Positions 8,451-16,852 of a stretch of DNA of 54,485 nt are shown here, piece by piece. A program made the translations under genes and the position numbers. Under the pieces are notes generated by a model that saw only the letters and a program-made list of their open reading frames with translations, was not told the DNA's origin and did not search any database. This DNA comes from Flavobacterium sp. Lineage in GTDB: Bacteria > Bacteroidota > Bacteroidia > Flavobacteriales > Flavobacteriaceae. The stretch lies in the NCBI RefSeq assembly GCF_028689845.1, contig NZ_JAQVCH010000015.1, positions 11,369 to 65,853 of the forward strand, in the 5' to 3' direction. Numbering within the stretch: position 1 is the first letter of the stretch; the number at the start of each line of letters is the position of its first letter.

Positions 8451-10169
8451 GTGGTTTTTCTACTATTGGTACTTGTTTTTGGTATTCTACTCACTATTCC
8501 TGCGGTTCAAACAAGAATCGGACAATATGCCACCAACGAAATTAATATTGCCTACGGCACTGATATTACGATAGAACAAGCTTCAGTTACTGTTTTTGGT
8601 GGTGTAAAACTTAAAAAAGTACTTGTGCGTGATCACCATCAAGACACCTTGTTTTTTATTAATCGATTAAAAACAAACATCTTAGATTTTAATCGGTTAA
8701 CGAATGGCGATTTGCTTTTTGGAAATATCAAAGCAGATGATTTACTTTTTAAATTAAAACAATACAAAGGCGAAAAGGATAATAATCTCGATCGATTTGT
8801 AGCCGCTTTTGATGATGGATCAACTTCCTCAGGCAAATTTTTAATGACTGCACAAACGATTGAATTGGCAAACAGCCGGTTTATAATGATTGATGAAAAT
8901 ATAGAAAGTAAGAAAATTTTAGATTTTTTAAATATTAATGCCCAAGTAAACAACTTTAAAATACTTGGTACTTCAGTGACAACTGCCATTAGCAACATGA
9001 ATTTTAAAGATTTTCGTGGATTACAAGTCACAAAATTGAAAACTAATTTTACGTATACCAAAGATAATATTTTACTTCAAAAATTAGACTTAGCAACCAA
9101 AGCTTCTACGCTTAAAGCGGACGTGGCAATGCGGTATAATCGTGAAGATTTTTCGAATTTTCTAAATAAAGTAATTTTTGATGTTAATGTAACTTCTGCA
9201 ACCATTACTTCCAACGACATTCGCTATTTTTATGAAGAATTAGGTGAAAATCACACCTTTCAATTAAAAACAAATCTTCTGGGAACACTCAATGATTTTC
9301 GTACTAAAAACTTAAATCTTGTTGACAATCACGATACTAAAATTATTGGAGATTTACATTTTAAAAATATTTTTGGAAATGAAAAACAATTATTTTCCTT
9401 AGACGGAAATTTTGAGAATCTGACTTCAAATTATGAAGATTTAGCTGCTTTATTGCCGAATTTATTAGGAAAAACATTACCAACTTCTTTAAAAAAACTA
9501 GGTCAATTTTCGGTTATTGGATCTACAACTGTCACGACTACTACTATAGATACAGATTTGTTTATGTCTTCATCTTTAGGGAATTTACAAGCAGATTTGG
9601 TTATGTCTAATATCCAAAATATTGATAATGCAACCTACAAAGGAAAAATTATTTTGGATAATTTCAATGTTGGCTCAATGCTCAATCAAAAAGAAGTGGG
9701 TTATGTTTCGATGAATGCTGATGTGGACGGAAAAGGATTTACGTTAAAGTTAATCGACACAAAATTTAAAGGGAGTGTGACCAAATTACAGTTTATGAAC
9801 TATAATTATACGGGAATACTTGTAGATGGAAATTTTAAAAAACCTATTTTTAAAGGAAAAGTTAATATTAATGACCCAAATTTATTCATGGAATTTGACG
9901 GTTTGGTTGACATTTCAAAAAAAGAAAATGTATATAAATTTGACACCAAAATTGATTATGCAAATTTAACTGCCCTGCAGCTGGTTAAAATGGATAGTGT
10001 TTCGATTTTTAAAGGAAAGATATATACCAATTTGGTTGGAAATTCACTTAACAATTTATATGGTGATGTATTGATTGAAGAAACGTCCTATCAAAATCCA
10101 CGCGATATTTATTATTTTGATAATTTTAAATTGAATTCGTCTTTTGACCAAATAAAGAACGAACCATAA
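8451..10169 (+). CDS. tamB: TamB (translocation and assembly module), 5' part of a frameshifted gene
   Basis: TamB is a large inner-membrane-anchored periplasmic protein with a beta-taco fold that links to the outer membrane and takes part in lipid transport or outer-membrane protein assembly. This part has the N-terminal membrane helix (FLLLVLVFGILLTIPAVQTR) and long AsmA-like beta repeats. GTG 8451 is the first standard start, but the frame is open back to 8412 and reads IRKFKKIVLRILVV just before it, the basic stretch expected ahead of the anchor. No ATG lies in that stretch; codon 8415 is ATC where ATG would be expected. The frame stops at 10167-10169 after FDQIKNEP, in the middle of the domain. 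Confidence 0.85.
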   Translation: MVFLLLVLVFGILLTIPAVQTRIGQYATNEINIAYGTDITIEQASVTVFGGVKLKKVLVRDHHQDTLFFINRLKTNILDFNRLTNGDLLFGNIKADDLLFKLKQYKGEKDNNLDRFVAAFDDGSTSSGKFLMTAQTIELANSRFIMIDENIESKKILDFLNINAQVNNFKILGTSVTTAISNMNFKDFRGLQVTKLKTNFTYTKDNILLQKLDLATKASTLKADVAMRYNREDFSNFLNKVIFDVNVTSATITSNDIRYFYEELGENHTFQLKTNLLGTLNDFRTKNLNLVDNHDTKIIGDLHFKNIFGNEKQLFSLDGNFENLTSNYEDLAALLPNLLGKTLPTSLKKLGQFSVIGSTTVTTTTIDTDLFMSSSLGNLQADLVMSNIQNIDNATYKGKIILDNFNVGSMLNQKEVGYVSMNADVDGKGFTLKLIDTKFKGSVTKLQFMNYNYTGILVDGNFKKPIFKGKVNINDPNLFMEFDGLVDISKKENVYKFDTKIDYANLTALQLVKMDSVSIFKGKIYTNLVGNSLNNLYGDVLIEETSYQNPRDIYYFDNFKLNSSFDQIKNEP

Positions 10170-12931
10170 CAATCAATTCACCCGATATTATTGAAGGAAA
10201 GTTAGTTGGAAAATTTGATTTTGAAGAAATTCCCGCTATTGTTGAAAATGCTTTCGGAAGTATTTATACCAATTATCAACCTAATAAAGTTAAAAAAGAA
10301 CAGTATTTAAAATTTAATTTTTCACTCTACAACAAAATTATCGAGATATTCTTTCCAGACATTTCCATCAGTGCCAATTCCAATATTAAAGGAAGTATGA
10401 ATGCGAATACCAACGATTTTAAAATTGATTTTAATTCGCCAGAAATCAAAGCATACGGTAATGTAATTAGCAACTTGAATTTGGAAATTGACAATAAAAA
10501 CCCGCTTTTCAACACCTATGTTTCTATTGACAGCGTGCAAACCAAAGTATATAAAATATCAGATTTTAATTTGATTAACATCACCAAAAAAGACACGCTT
10601 TATTTTCGCTCAGAGTTTAAAGGAGGTAAAACGGGGGGCGATTATTATAATATTGATGCCTATCATACAATTGATGCACAGAAGAATAACGTTGTTGGCT
10701 TACTGAAGTCGGAGTTGAAATTTAAAGATGATTTGTGGTTTTTAAATGAGGAAAATAGTAAATCGAATCGAATTGTTTTTAATAACAACTTATCCGATTT
10801 TAAGTTTGATGACTTTTTGTTGACCAATCAGGAACAAAAAATAAGTTTTTTTGGAGCAATTAATAGTAAAGCCGACAAGAATTTAGAATTGCTTTTTGAG
10901 CATGTAGATATTGGAAAAATTATTCCTGAAATAGATAATTTTGTCATGGAAGGAAATCTCAATGGTAAAGCAAGTTTTAAAGAACGCAATAAAATCATTG
11001 AACCACTGGCTTCTATTGATGTAGATGATTTAAAGGTAAATAATATTCTACTTGGAAATTTAGCCTTGGATGTTACTGGGAATAATGAATTAAATTCGTT
11101 TGCAGTTCTCTCCACGATAGATAATAAAAATTTGGAAAGTTTTAAGTTAGAAGGAAATTTATCAAGTCAGAGTGGTAAAAATATGATTGACATGGCCGTT
11201 CGGCTAGACAAATTCAATATCGGTGCGTTCAGTAACATTGGCGGAGAAGTCATTTCAAATATTCGAGGCTTAATTAGTGGAAATGCAAATTTTAGTGGCG
11301 ATTTGATGAATCCAGAAATGAATGGCCGTTTATTTTTAAATAAAGCGGGATTAGCCGTCCCTTATTTAAATGTAGATTATCAAATTCAAGATGAAGCGGT
11401 GGTCGATTTAACAGAACGGCAATTTCTTTTACGAAATATCAACTTAAGCGATACAAAATACAATACAAAAGGTATTTTATCTGGAAATATTAGACATACA
11501 CGATTGTCCGATTGGAAACTCGACCTAAATGTAAATACAGATTATATGGTCGTTTTAGACACCGAAGATTCCGAAGATGCCTATTATTACGGAAAAGCTT
11601 TTATCTCTGGCCGAGCAAGTATTACCGGATTAACTTCTGCACTTTTAATTGATGTGAATGCTAAATCGGAAAAAGGTACTGCTATAAAATTACCAATTTC
11701 AGATGAAGTAGGAGTGGGCGAAAAGAATTTTATCCATTTTATGACCAAAGAAGAAAAGTTCAATTTAAATGCCAATTTAGTTCGACCTGAACGTAATTAT
11801 TCTGGTCTCGAATTACAGTTTGATTTAGATATCAATGAAAATGCAGAAATAGAAGTGATTTTAGATAAAGAAACGGGCCATAATATGAAAGGGCGAGGAG
11901 TAGGTAATTTATTATTACAAATTAACACCTTAGGAAAATTCAATATGTATGGCGATTTTATGGTGTATCAAGGCGAATATAATTTTAAATACCGCTCTTT
12001 AATTAATAAAAAATTCAAAGTACGCAAAAACGGAAATATTGTTTGGGAAGGCGATCCATTAAAAGCCCGATTAAACCTAGAAGCAGTTTATGAAACGAGG
12101 GCTAATCCTGCCGTTTTATTGAATAATTCTTCAGTTAATCAAAAAGTGCCAGTAGAAGTCGCTATTTTAATTAATGGAACAATTAGTAATCCAGAACCCG
12201 ATTTTAATATTTATTTGCCAACCGTTTCTTCTACCTTAAAATCAGAAGTACAAACGGTTTTAGATGATAAAGATGTACGACAAACCCAAGCACTTTATTT
12301 GCTTGCGAGCGATAGTTTTTTAAGTCCAGAAGGTGGTAATGTAGGACAAAGTGCATTATACAACAACCTTTTTCAAACCATGAGTGGTGTTTTTGATGAT
12401 TTGTTTTTTGATTCGGATAGTAAAATTTCAGTCGAAGTCGGTTATGTTGCTGCCGAACGAACCCCAAATGGAGAAACAAATGGCAACGTGAGTGTGTCCA
12501 CCTCTTTCAATATCAACGAAAGAATTTCTGTTAATGGTGTTTTGGGTGTGCCAATTGGCGATGTAAATCAGGCTGCCGTTATAGGTGATTTAGAAGTTTT
12601 ATATCGGGTAAATGATGACGGTTCGTTGAATTTTAAAGTATTTAACCGTGAAAATGATATTAATTATATTGGAGAAGGGGTTGGCTATACGCAAGGAATA
12701 GGTATCACGTATCAAGTTGATTTTGATACCTTTGATGAATTATACAACAAAGTTTTTCGCAATGCAAAATATAAAGTTGAACAAGAACAAAAATCACATG
12801 AAGAAATTCCAGATTCTAACATTGCTCCTGAATTTATAAACTTTTCAACCCGGAAAAAAAGTAAAATTGTGAAACCAAAATCGGAAACAGAACAGCCAAA
12901 AACACCACCTGAAATTGTTCCAGAAGAATAA
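10148..12931 (+). CDS. tamB: TamB, 3' part of the frameshifted gene
   Basis: This frame is open from 10148 and continues the protein directly: RTITINSPDIIEGKLVGKFD follows the point where the upstream frame is lost. The first internal ATG is 10397. The last third contains the conserved TamB C-terminal (DUF490) region, with YQGEYNFKYRSLINKKFKV, GNIVWEGDPLKARLNLEAVY and a strand-rich end (VSVSTSFNINERISVNGVLG). Loss of one base around 10155-10163 would explain the break. Joined, the two parts give about 1,490 residues, a normal length for Bacteroidota TamB. Whether the cell makes an active protein cannot be judged from sequence. Confidence 0.87.
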   Translation, partial: PNKERTITINSPDIIEGKLVGKFDFEEIPAIVENAFGSIYTNYQPNKVKKEQYLKFNFSLYNKIIEIFFPDISISANSNIKGSMNANTNDFKIDFNSPEIKAYGNVISNLNLEIDNKNPLFNTYVSIDSVQTKVYKISDFNLINITKKDTLYFRSEFKGGKTGGDYYNIDAYHTIDAQKNNVVGLLKSELKFKDDLWFLNEENSKSNRIVFNNNLSDFKFDDFLLTNQEQKISFFGAINSKADKNLELLFEHVDIGKIIPEIDNFVMEGNLNGKASFKERNKIIEPLASIDVDDLKVNNILLGNLALDVTGNNELNSFAVLSTIDNKNLESFKLEGNLSSQSGKNMIDMAVRLDKFNIGAFSNIGGEVISNIRGLISGNANFSGDLMNPEMNGRLFLNKAGLAVPYLNVDYQIQDEAVVDLTERQFLLRNINLSDTKYNTKGILSGNIRHTRLSDWKLDLNVNTDYMVVLDTEDSEDAYYYGKAFISGRASITGLTSALLIDVNAKSEKGTAIKLPISDEVGVGEKNFIHFMTKEEKFNLNANLVRPERNYSGLELQFDLDINENAEIEVILDKETGHNMKGRGVGNLLLQINTLGKFNMYGDFMVYQGEYNFKYRSLINKKFKVRKNGNIVWEGDPLKARLNLEAVYETRANPAVLLNNSSVNQKVPVEVAILINGTISNPEPDFNIYLPTVSSTLKSEVQTVLDDKDVRQTQALYLLASDSFLSPEGGNVGQSALYNNLFQTMSGVFDDLFFDSDSKISVEVGYVAAERTPNGETNGNVSVSTSFNINERISVNGVLGVPIGDVNQAAVIGDLEVLYRVNDDGSLNFKVFNRENDINYIGEGVGYTQGIGITYQVDFDTFDELYNKVFRNAKYKVEQEQKSHEEIPDSNIAPEFINFSTRKKSKIVKPKSETEQPKTPPEIVPEE

Positions 12932-13077
12932 ATAAAAAAGTCCAAAGTCTAGTCCTTATGGAGAATTAAAAACTTATTAACGAAAACGTTTGATTTTCAG
13001 AGCAATTGTCAATATCATTAAAACAATAGGACTAAAGTCGTATTTCTTTGCTAATTTTACAATATAAACTTCAAGTT

Positions 13078-14064
13078 ATGATTAAAACGATAAAAAAGAT
13101 TGGGGTATTAACTTCTGGAGGCGATGCCCCAGGAATGAATGCAGCCATTCGATCTGTGGTACGAACGTGTGCCTATTATAAAGTAGACTGTGTCGGTATT
13201 TATCGCGGATACCAAGGAATGATCGAAGGCGATTTTAAAGATATGGGGCCAAGATCTGTTCATAATATTGTGAATAAAGGTGGAACTATTTTAAAATCAG
13301 CACGTTCAAACGATTTTAAAACGGAAGAAGGTCGAAGGCTAGCTTATGAAAACTTGCAAAATGAAAATATTGATGCCTTAGTTGTCATCGGTGGAGATGG
13401 TAGTTTTAATGGGGCTTTGGCTTTTAATAAAGAATTTAAAATTCCTGTAATCGGAATTCCAGGAACGATTGATAATGATATTTTTGGAACCAGTCATACA
13501 TTGGGTTTTGATACGGCTTTAAATACCGTTGTAGAAGCCATCGATAAAATTAGAGATACTGCCAGTTCTCATAATCGTTTATTTTTAGTAGAAGTAATGG
13601 GAAGAGATGCTGGTCATATTGCCTTAAATGCGGGAATTGGAGCTGGAGCAGAAGAAATCTTAATTCCAGAAGAAGATATGGGATTAGAACGCTTGTTAGA
13701 ATCACTTCGCAGAAGCAAATTATCCGGAAAATCCTCTAGTATCGTAGTCATTGCAGAAGGTGATAAAATCGGAAAAAGTGTTTTTGAATTAAAAGATTAT
13801 ATCGACTTAAATATGCAAGAATATGATGTTCGTGTTTCTGTATTAGGCCACATGCAACGAGGCGGTGCTCCTTCTTGTTTTGACCGTGTGCTCGCTTCAC
13901 GTTTAGGCGTAAAAGCGGTAGAATCTTTATTAGAAGGAAAAAGCTGTTTTATGGTCGGATTACACAATGATAAAATAGAATTAACCCCTTTAGAAAATGC
14001 GATAAAAGGACATTCTCGGATAGACAGAGAACTTTTGCGAGTGTCTGAAATCATGTCAATATAA
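13078..14064 (+). CDS. pfkA: ATP-dependent 6-phosphofructokinase
   Basis: PfkA phosphorylates fructose 6-phosphate to fructose 1,6-bisphosphate. Start ATG 13078 gives 328 aa beginning MIKTIKKIGVLTSGGDAPGM, the usual N-terminus with the ATP-binding GGDAPGMN; an upstream TTG at 13048 is less likely. VVIGGDGSFNG has Gly-Ser where PPi-dependent enzymes carry Asp, which indicates ATP as donor. PGTIDNDIFGT holds the catalytic Asp region and EVMGRDAGHIAL the substrate-binding Arg. gapA follows after 32 bp, so the two glycolytic genes are probably co-transcribed. Confidence 0.96.
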   Translation: MIKTIKKIGVLTSGGDAPGMNAAIRSVVRTCAYYKVDCVGIYRGYQGMIEGDFKDMGPRSVHNIVNKGGTILKSARSNDFKTEEGRRLAYENLQNENIDALVVIGGDGSFNGALAFNKEFKIPVIGIPGTIDNDIFGTSHTLGFDTALNTVVEAIDKIRDTASSHNRLFLVEVMGRDAGHIALNAGIGAGAEEILIPEEDMGLERLLESLRRSKLSGKSSSIVVIAEGDKIGKSVFELKDYIDLNMQEYDVRVSVLGHMQRGGAPSCFDRVLASRLGVKAVESLLEGKSCFMVGLHNDKIELTPLENAIKGHSRIDRELLRVSEIMSI

Positions 14065-14081
14065 AAAAAAATACTAACTAA

Positions 14082-15104
<1,023 letters not shown>

Positions 15105-15112
15105 CATTAACT

Positions 15113-15150
15113 AAAAATCCTATTTTGTATAATGCAAAATAGGATTTTTT
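15113..15150 (+). terminator. Rho-independent terminator after gapA
   Basis: A perfect 15-bp inverted repeat, AAAAATCCTATTTTG and CAAAATAGGATTTTT, encloses a 7-base loop (TATAATG) and ends in a T run. It closes the pfkA-gapA unit; the next gene starts 23 bp later. Confidence 0.92.
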
Positions 15151-15172
15151 ATTCCATAAAAAACTCCTACTC

Positions 15173-16024
15173 ATGAAATTATTAGTAGACGGTGGCTCAA
15201 CCAAAGCAGATTGGATTGCCATTGATGATAACGGAAAAGTACTATTTACAACGCAAACACTCGGATTAAATCCAGAAGTGCTAGATAAAGAAGATGTAAT
15301 TGCTCGATTAGAGGATAAATTTGATATTTCGCATAATCGAGACAAAGTCAAAAATCTCTTCTTTTATGGAGCTGGTTGTGGTACGGATCGAATGAAAGAC
15401 TATTTAGCAGAAATTTTTCAAAATTATTTTCCAAATGCAATTGTGGCGGTGTATGAAGATACGTATGCAGCCGTGTATGCAACCACTCCAAAAGACGAAC
15501 AAGCAATTGTATGTATTTTAGGAACGGGTTCTAATTGTAGTTTTTTTGACGGACAGGTTTTACATCAAAAAGTGCAATCGCTTGGTTATATTGTGATGGA
15601 TGATGGCTCTGGAAATCACTTTGGACGCTTATTAATACGAGGTTATTTTTTTAATAAAATGCCTAAAGAATTAGCTGCTGAATTGCAAGAAGAATATAAT
15701 TTGGATGCCGATTATGTCAAAGCAAATTTATATAAAGAAGCTAATCCTAATGCCTATTTGGCCACTTTTGCAAAATTCATTATCAAACACAAAGAGCATC
15801 CGTATTGCAAGAAAATCATTTACAAAGAACTCAAGAAATTTGTAAAAAATTACATCATGCAATATGAAAATTACCAAAGTGTTCCGGTTCATTTTGTAGG
15901 ATCGATTGCTTTTTATTTAAAAGAGGAATTGGAAGAAATTTTAAGCAAATATGATATCAAAATAGGTAATGTTTTACGAAGACCAATTGATGGGTTAATT
16001 GCCTATCATATTTTAAACAAATAA
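15173..16024 (+). CDS. BadF/BadG-type ATPase, N-acetylglucosamine-kinase-like
   Basis: The 283-aa ASKHA-fold protein shows phosphate-1 LVDGGSTKADWIAID at the N-terminus, FYGAGCGTDRMKDYL, phosphate-2 ILGTGSNCSFFDG and the conserved DDGSGNHFGR. In Bacteroidota this subfamily is annotated as BadF/BadG/BcrA/BcrD ATPase or N-acetylglucosamine kinase; a sugar or amino-sugar kinase is plausible given the glycolytic neighbours and the envelope genes that follow. Substrate is inferred only. It is bounded by terminators on both sides, so it is probably expressed on its own. Confidence 0.85.
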   Translation: MKLLVDGGSTKADWIAIDDNGKVLFTTQTLGLNPEVLDKEDVIARLEDKFDISHNRDKVKNLFFYGAGCGTDRMKDYLAEIFQNYFPNAIVAVYEDTYAAVYATTPKDEQAIVCILGTGSNCSFFDGQVLHQKVQSLGYIVMDDGSGNHFGRLLIRGYFFNKMPKELAAELQEEYNLDADYVKANLYKEANPNAYLATFAKFIIKHKEHPYCKKIIYKELKKFVKNYIMQYENYQSVPVHFVGSIAFYLKEELEEILSKYDIKIGNVLRRPIDGLIAYHILNK

Positions 16025-16030
16025 AAATTT

Positions 16031-16055
16031 AAACCACGTTTTACGTGGTTTTTTT
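16031..16055 (+). terminator. Rho-independent terminator before mgsA
   Basis: Stem AAACCACGT / ACGTGGTTT with a 3-base TTT loop, followed by a T run. It lies 6 bp after the kinase stop and ends 10 bp before the mgsA start. Confidence 0.9.
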
Positions 16056-16065
16056 ATCAACGTAT

Positions 16066-16437
16066 ATGGAAATAGCAATTATTGCCCACGACGGAAAGAA
16101 AGCAGACATGGTTCAGTTTTTAAACAAAAATAGGGCCATTTTGTTACATGAAAAAATTAAACTCATTGCTACCGGAACCACGGGAAGTAAAGTTGAAAAC
16201 GCCGGATTTAAAGTCAAAAAAATGCTTTCTGGACCACTTGGCGGCGATGCTCAAATTGCGGGTCGCGTAGCAGAAGGCAAAACCAAAATGGTTATTTTTT
16301 TTAAAGACCCGTTGTCAAGTCATCCGCATGAGCCCGATGTCAATATGCTCATCCGCGTATGCGATGTTCACAATATTCCACTGGCAACCAATGAAGCTAC
16401 CGCTCAGTTGTTAATGATTGCATTAACGATAACGTAG
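16066..16437 (+). CDS. mgsA: Methylglyoxal synthase
   Basis: MgsA converts dihydroxyacetone phosphate to methylglyoxal and phosphate, a bypass of lower glycolysis used when phosphate is short or sugar phosphates accumulate. I start at ATG 16066 (123 aa: MEIAIIAHDGKKADM), the family's normal N-terminus; the longer frame from 16045 would begin inside the preceding terminator. The catalytic Asp is in SGPLGGDAQIAGRVA, and FFKDPLSSHPHEPDV is the second conserved block. HDGKK and TGTTG bind the phosphate. Being next to pfkA and gapA fits its role at the triose-phosphate node. Confidence 0.95.
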   Translation: MEIAIIAHDGKKADMVQFLNKNRAILLHEKIKLIATGTTGSKVENAGFKVKKMLSGPLGGDAQIAGRVAEGKTKMVIFFKDPLSSHPHEPDVNMLIRVCDVHNIPLATNEATAQLLMIALTIT

Positions 16438-16446
16438 AAATTTAGT

Positions 16447-16827
16447 TTATTTAATGGCTAATACAGAAATTTCTATATTGACATTTTTGGGTAAACAAGT
16501 AACTTGAACCGTTTCACGAGCTGGAGCGGTTTTTTCGTTGAAGTAGTTTCCGTATACCGTATTGATTTTTGCAAAATCACCCATATTCATAATAAAAATA
16601 GTTGCTTTTACAACATTTTCAAAAGTCATATCTGCGGCGGTTAATACAGCTTTTAAATTTTCCATAACTTGTTTAGTTTCTGTTTCAATATCCGTTAGAA
16701 CCAATTCACCTGTTTTCGGATTTATTGCAATTTGTCCAGAAGTATATAAGGTGTTGCCTACTAAAATAGCTTGGTTATACGGACCAATAGGAGCAGGAGC
16801 ATTTTCGGTAAAGATTATTTTTTTCAT
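16447..16827 (-). CDS. ridA: RidA family reactive intermediate/imine deaminase
   Basis: RidA hydrolyses reactive enamine/imine intermediates (such as 2-aminoacrylate) produced by PLP enzymes. I start at ATG 16827 (126 aa, MKKIIFTENAPAPIGPYNQA); the frame upstream runs into the spacer. Family motifs are APIGPYNQAI, LYTSGQIAINP, the catalytic Arg in ARETVQVTCLP and the C-terminal VNIEISVLA. It follows the lptD-like gene by 25 bp on the same strand and converges with mgsA, with 9 bp between the two stops. Confidence 0.95.
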   Translation of the reverse strand: MKKIIFTENAPAPIGPYNQAILVGNTLYTSGQIAINPKTGELVLTDIETETKQVMENLKAVLTAADMTFENVVKATIFIMNMGDFAKINTVYGNYFNEKTAPARETVQVTCLPKNVNIEISVLAIK

Positions 16828-16852
16828 ACAAGTTGAATTATAAGTATTCGGA

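Noticed and set aside
10145..10170. Programmed frameshift in tamB
   Set aside because: There is no slippery heptamer or downstream pseudoknot, and TamB is not known to use frameshifting. A mutation or sequencing error is more likely.
12231..12479. Minus-strand open frame inside tamB
   Set aside because: Shadow of tamB; composition is not protein-like and it lies wholly inside a well-supported gene.
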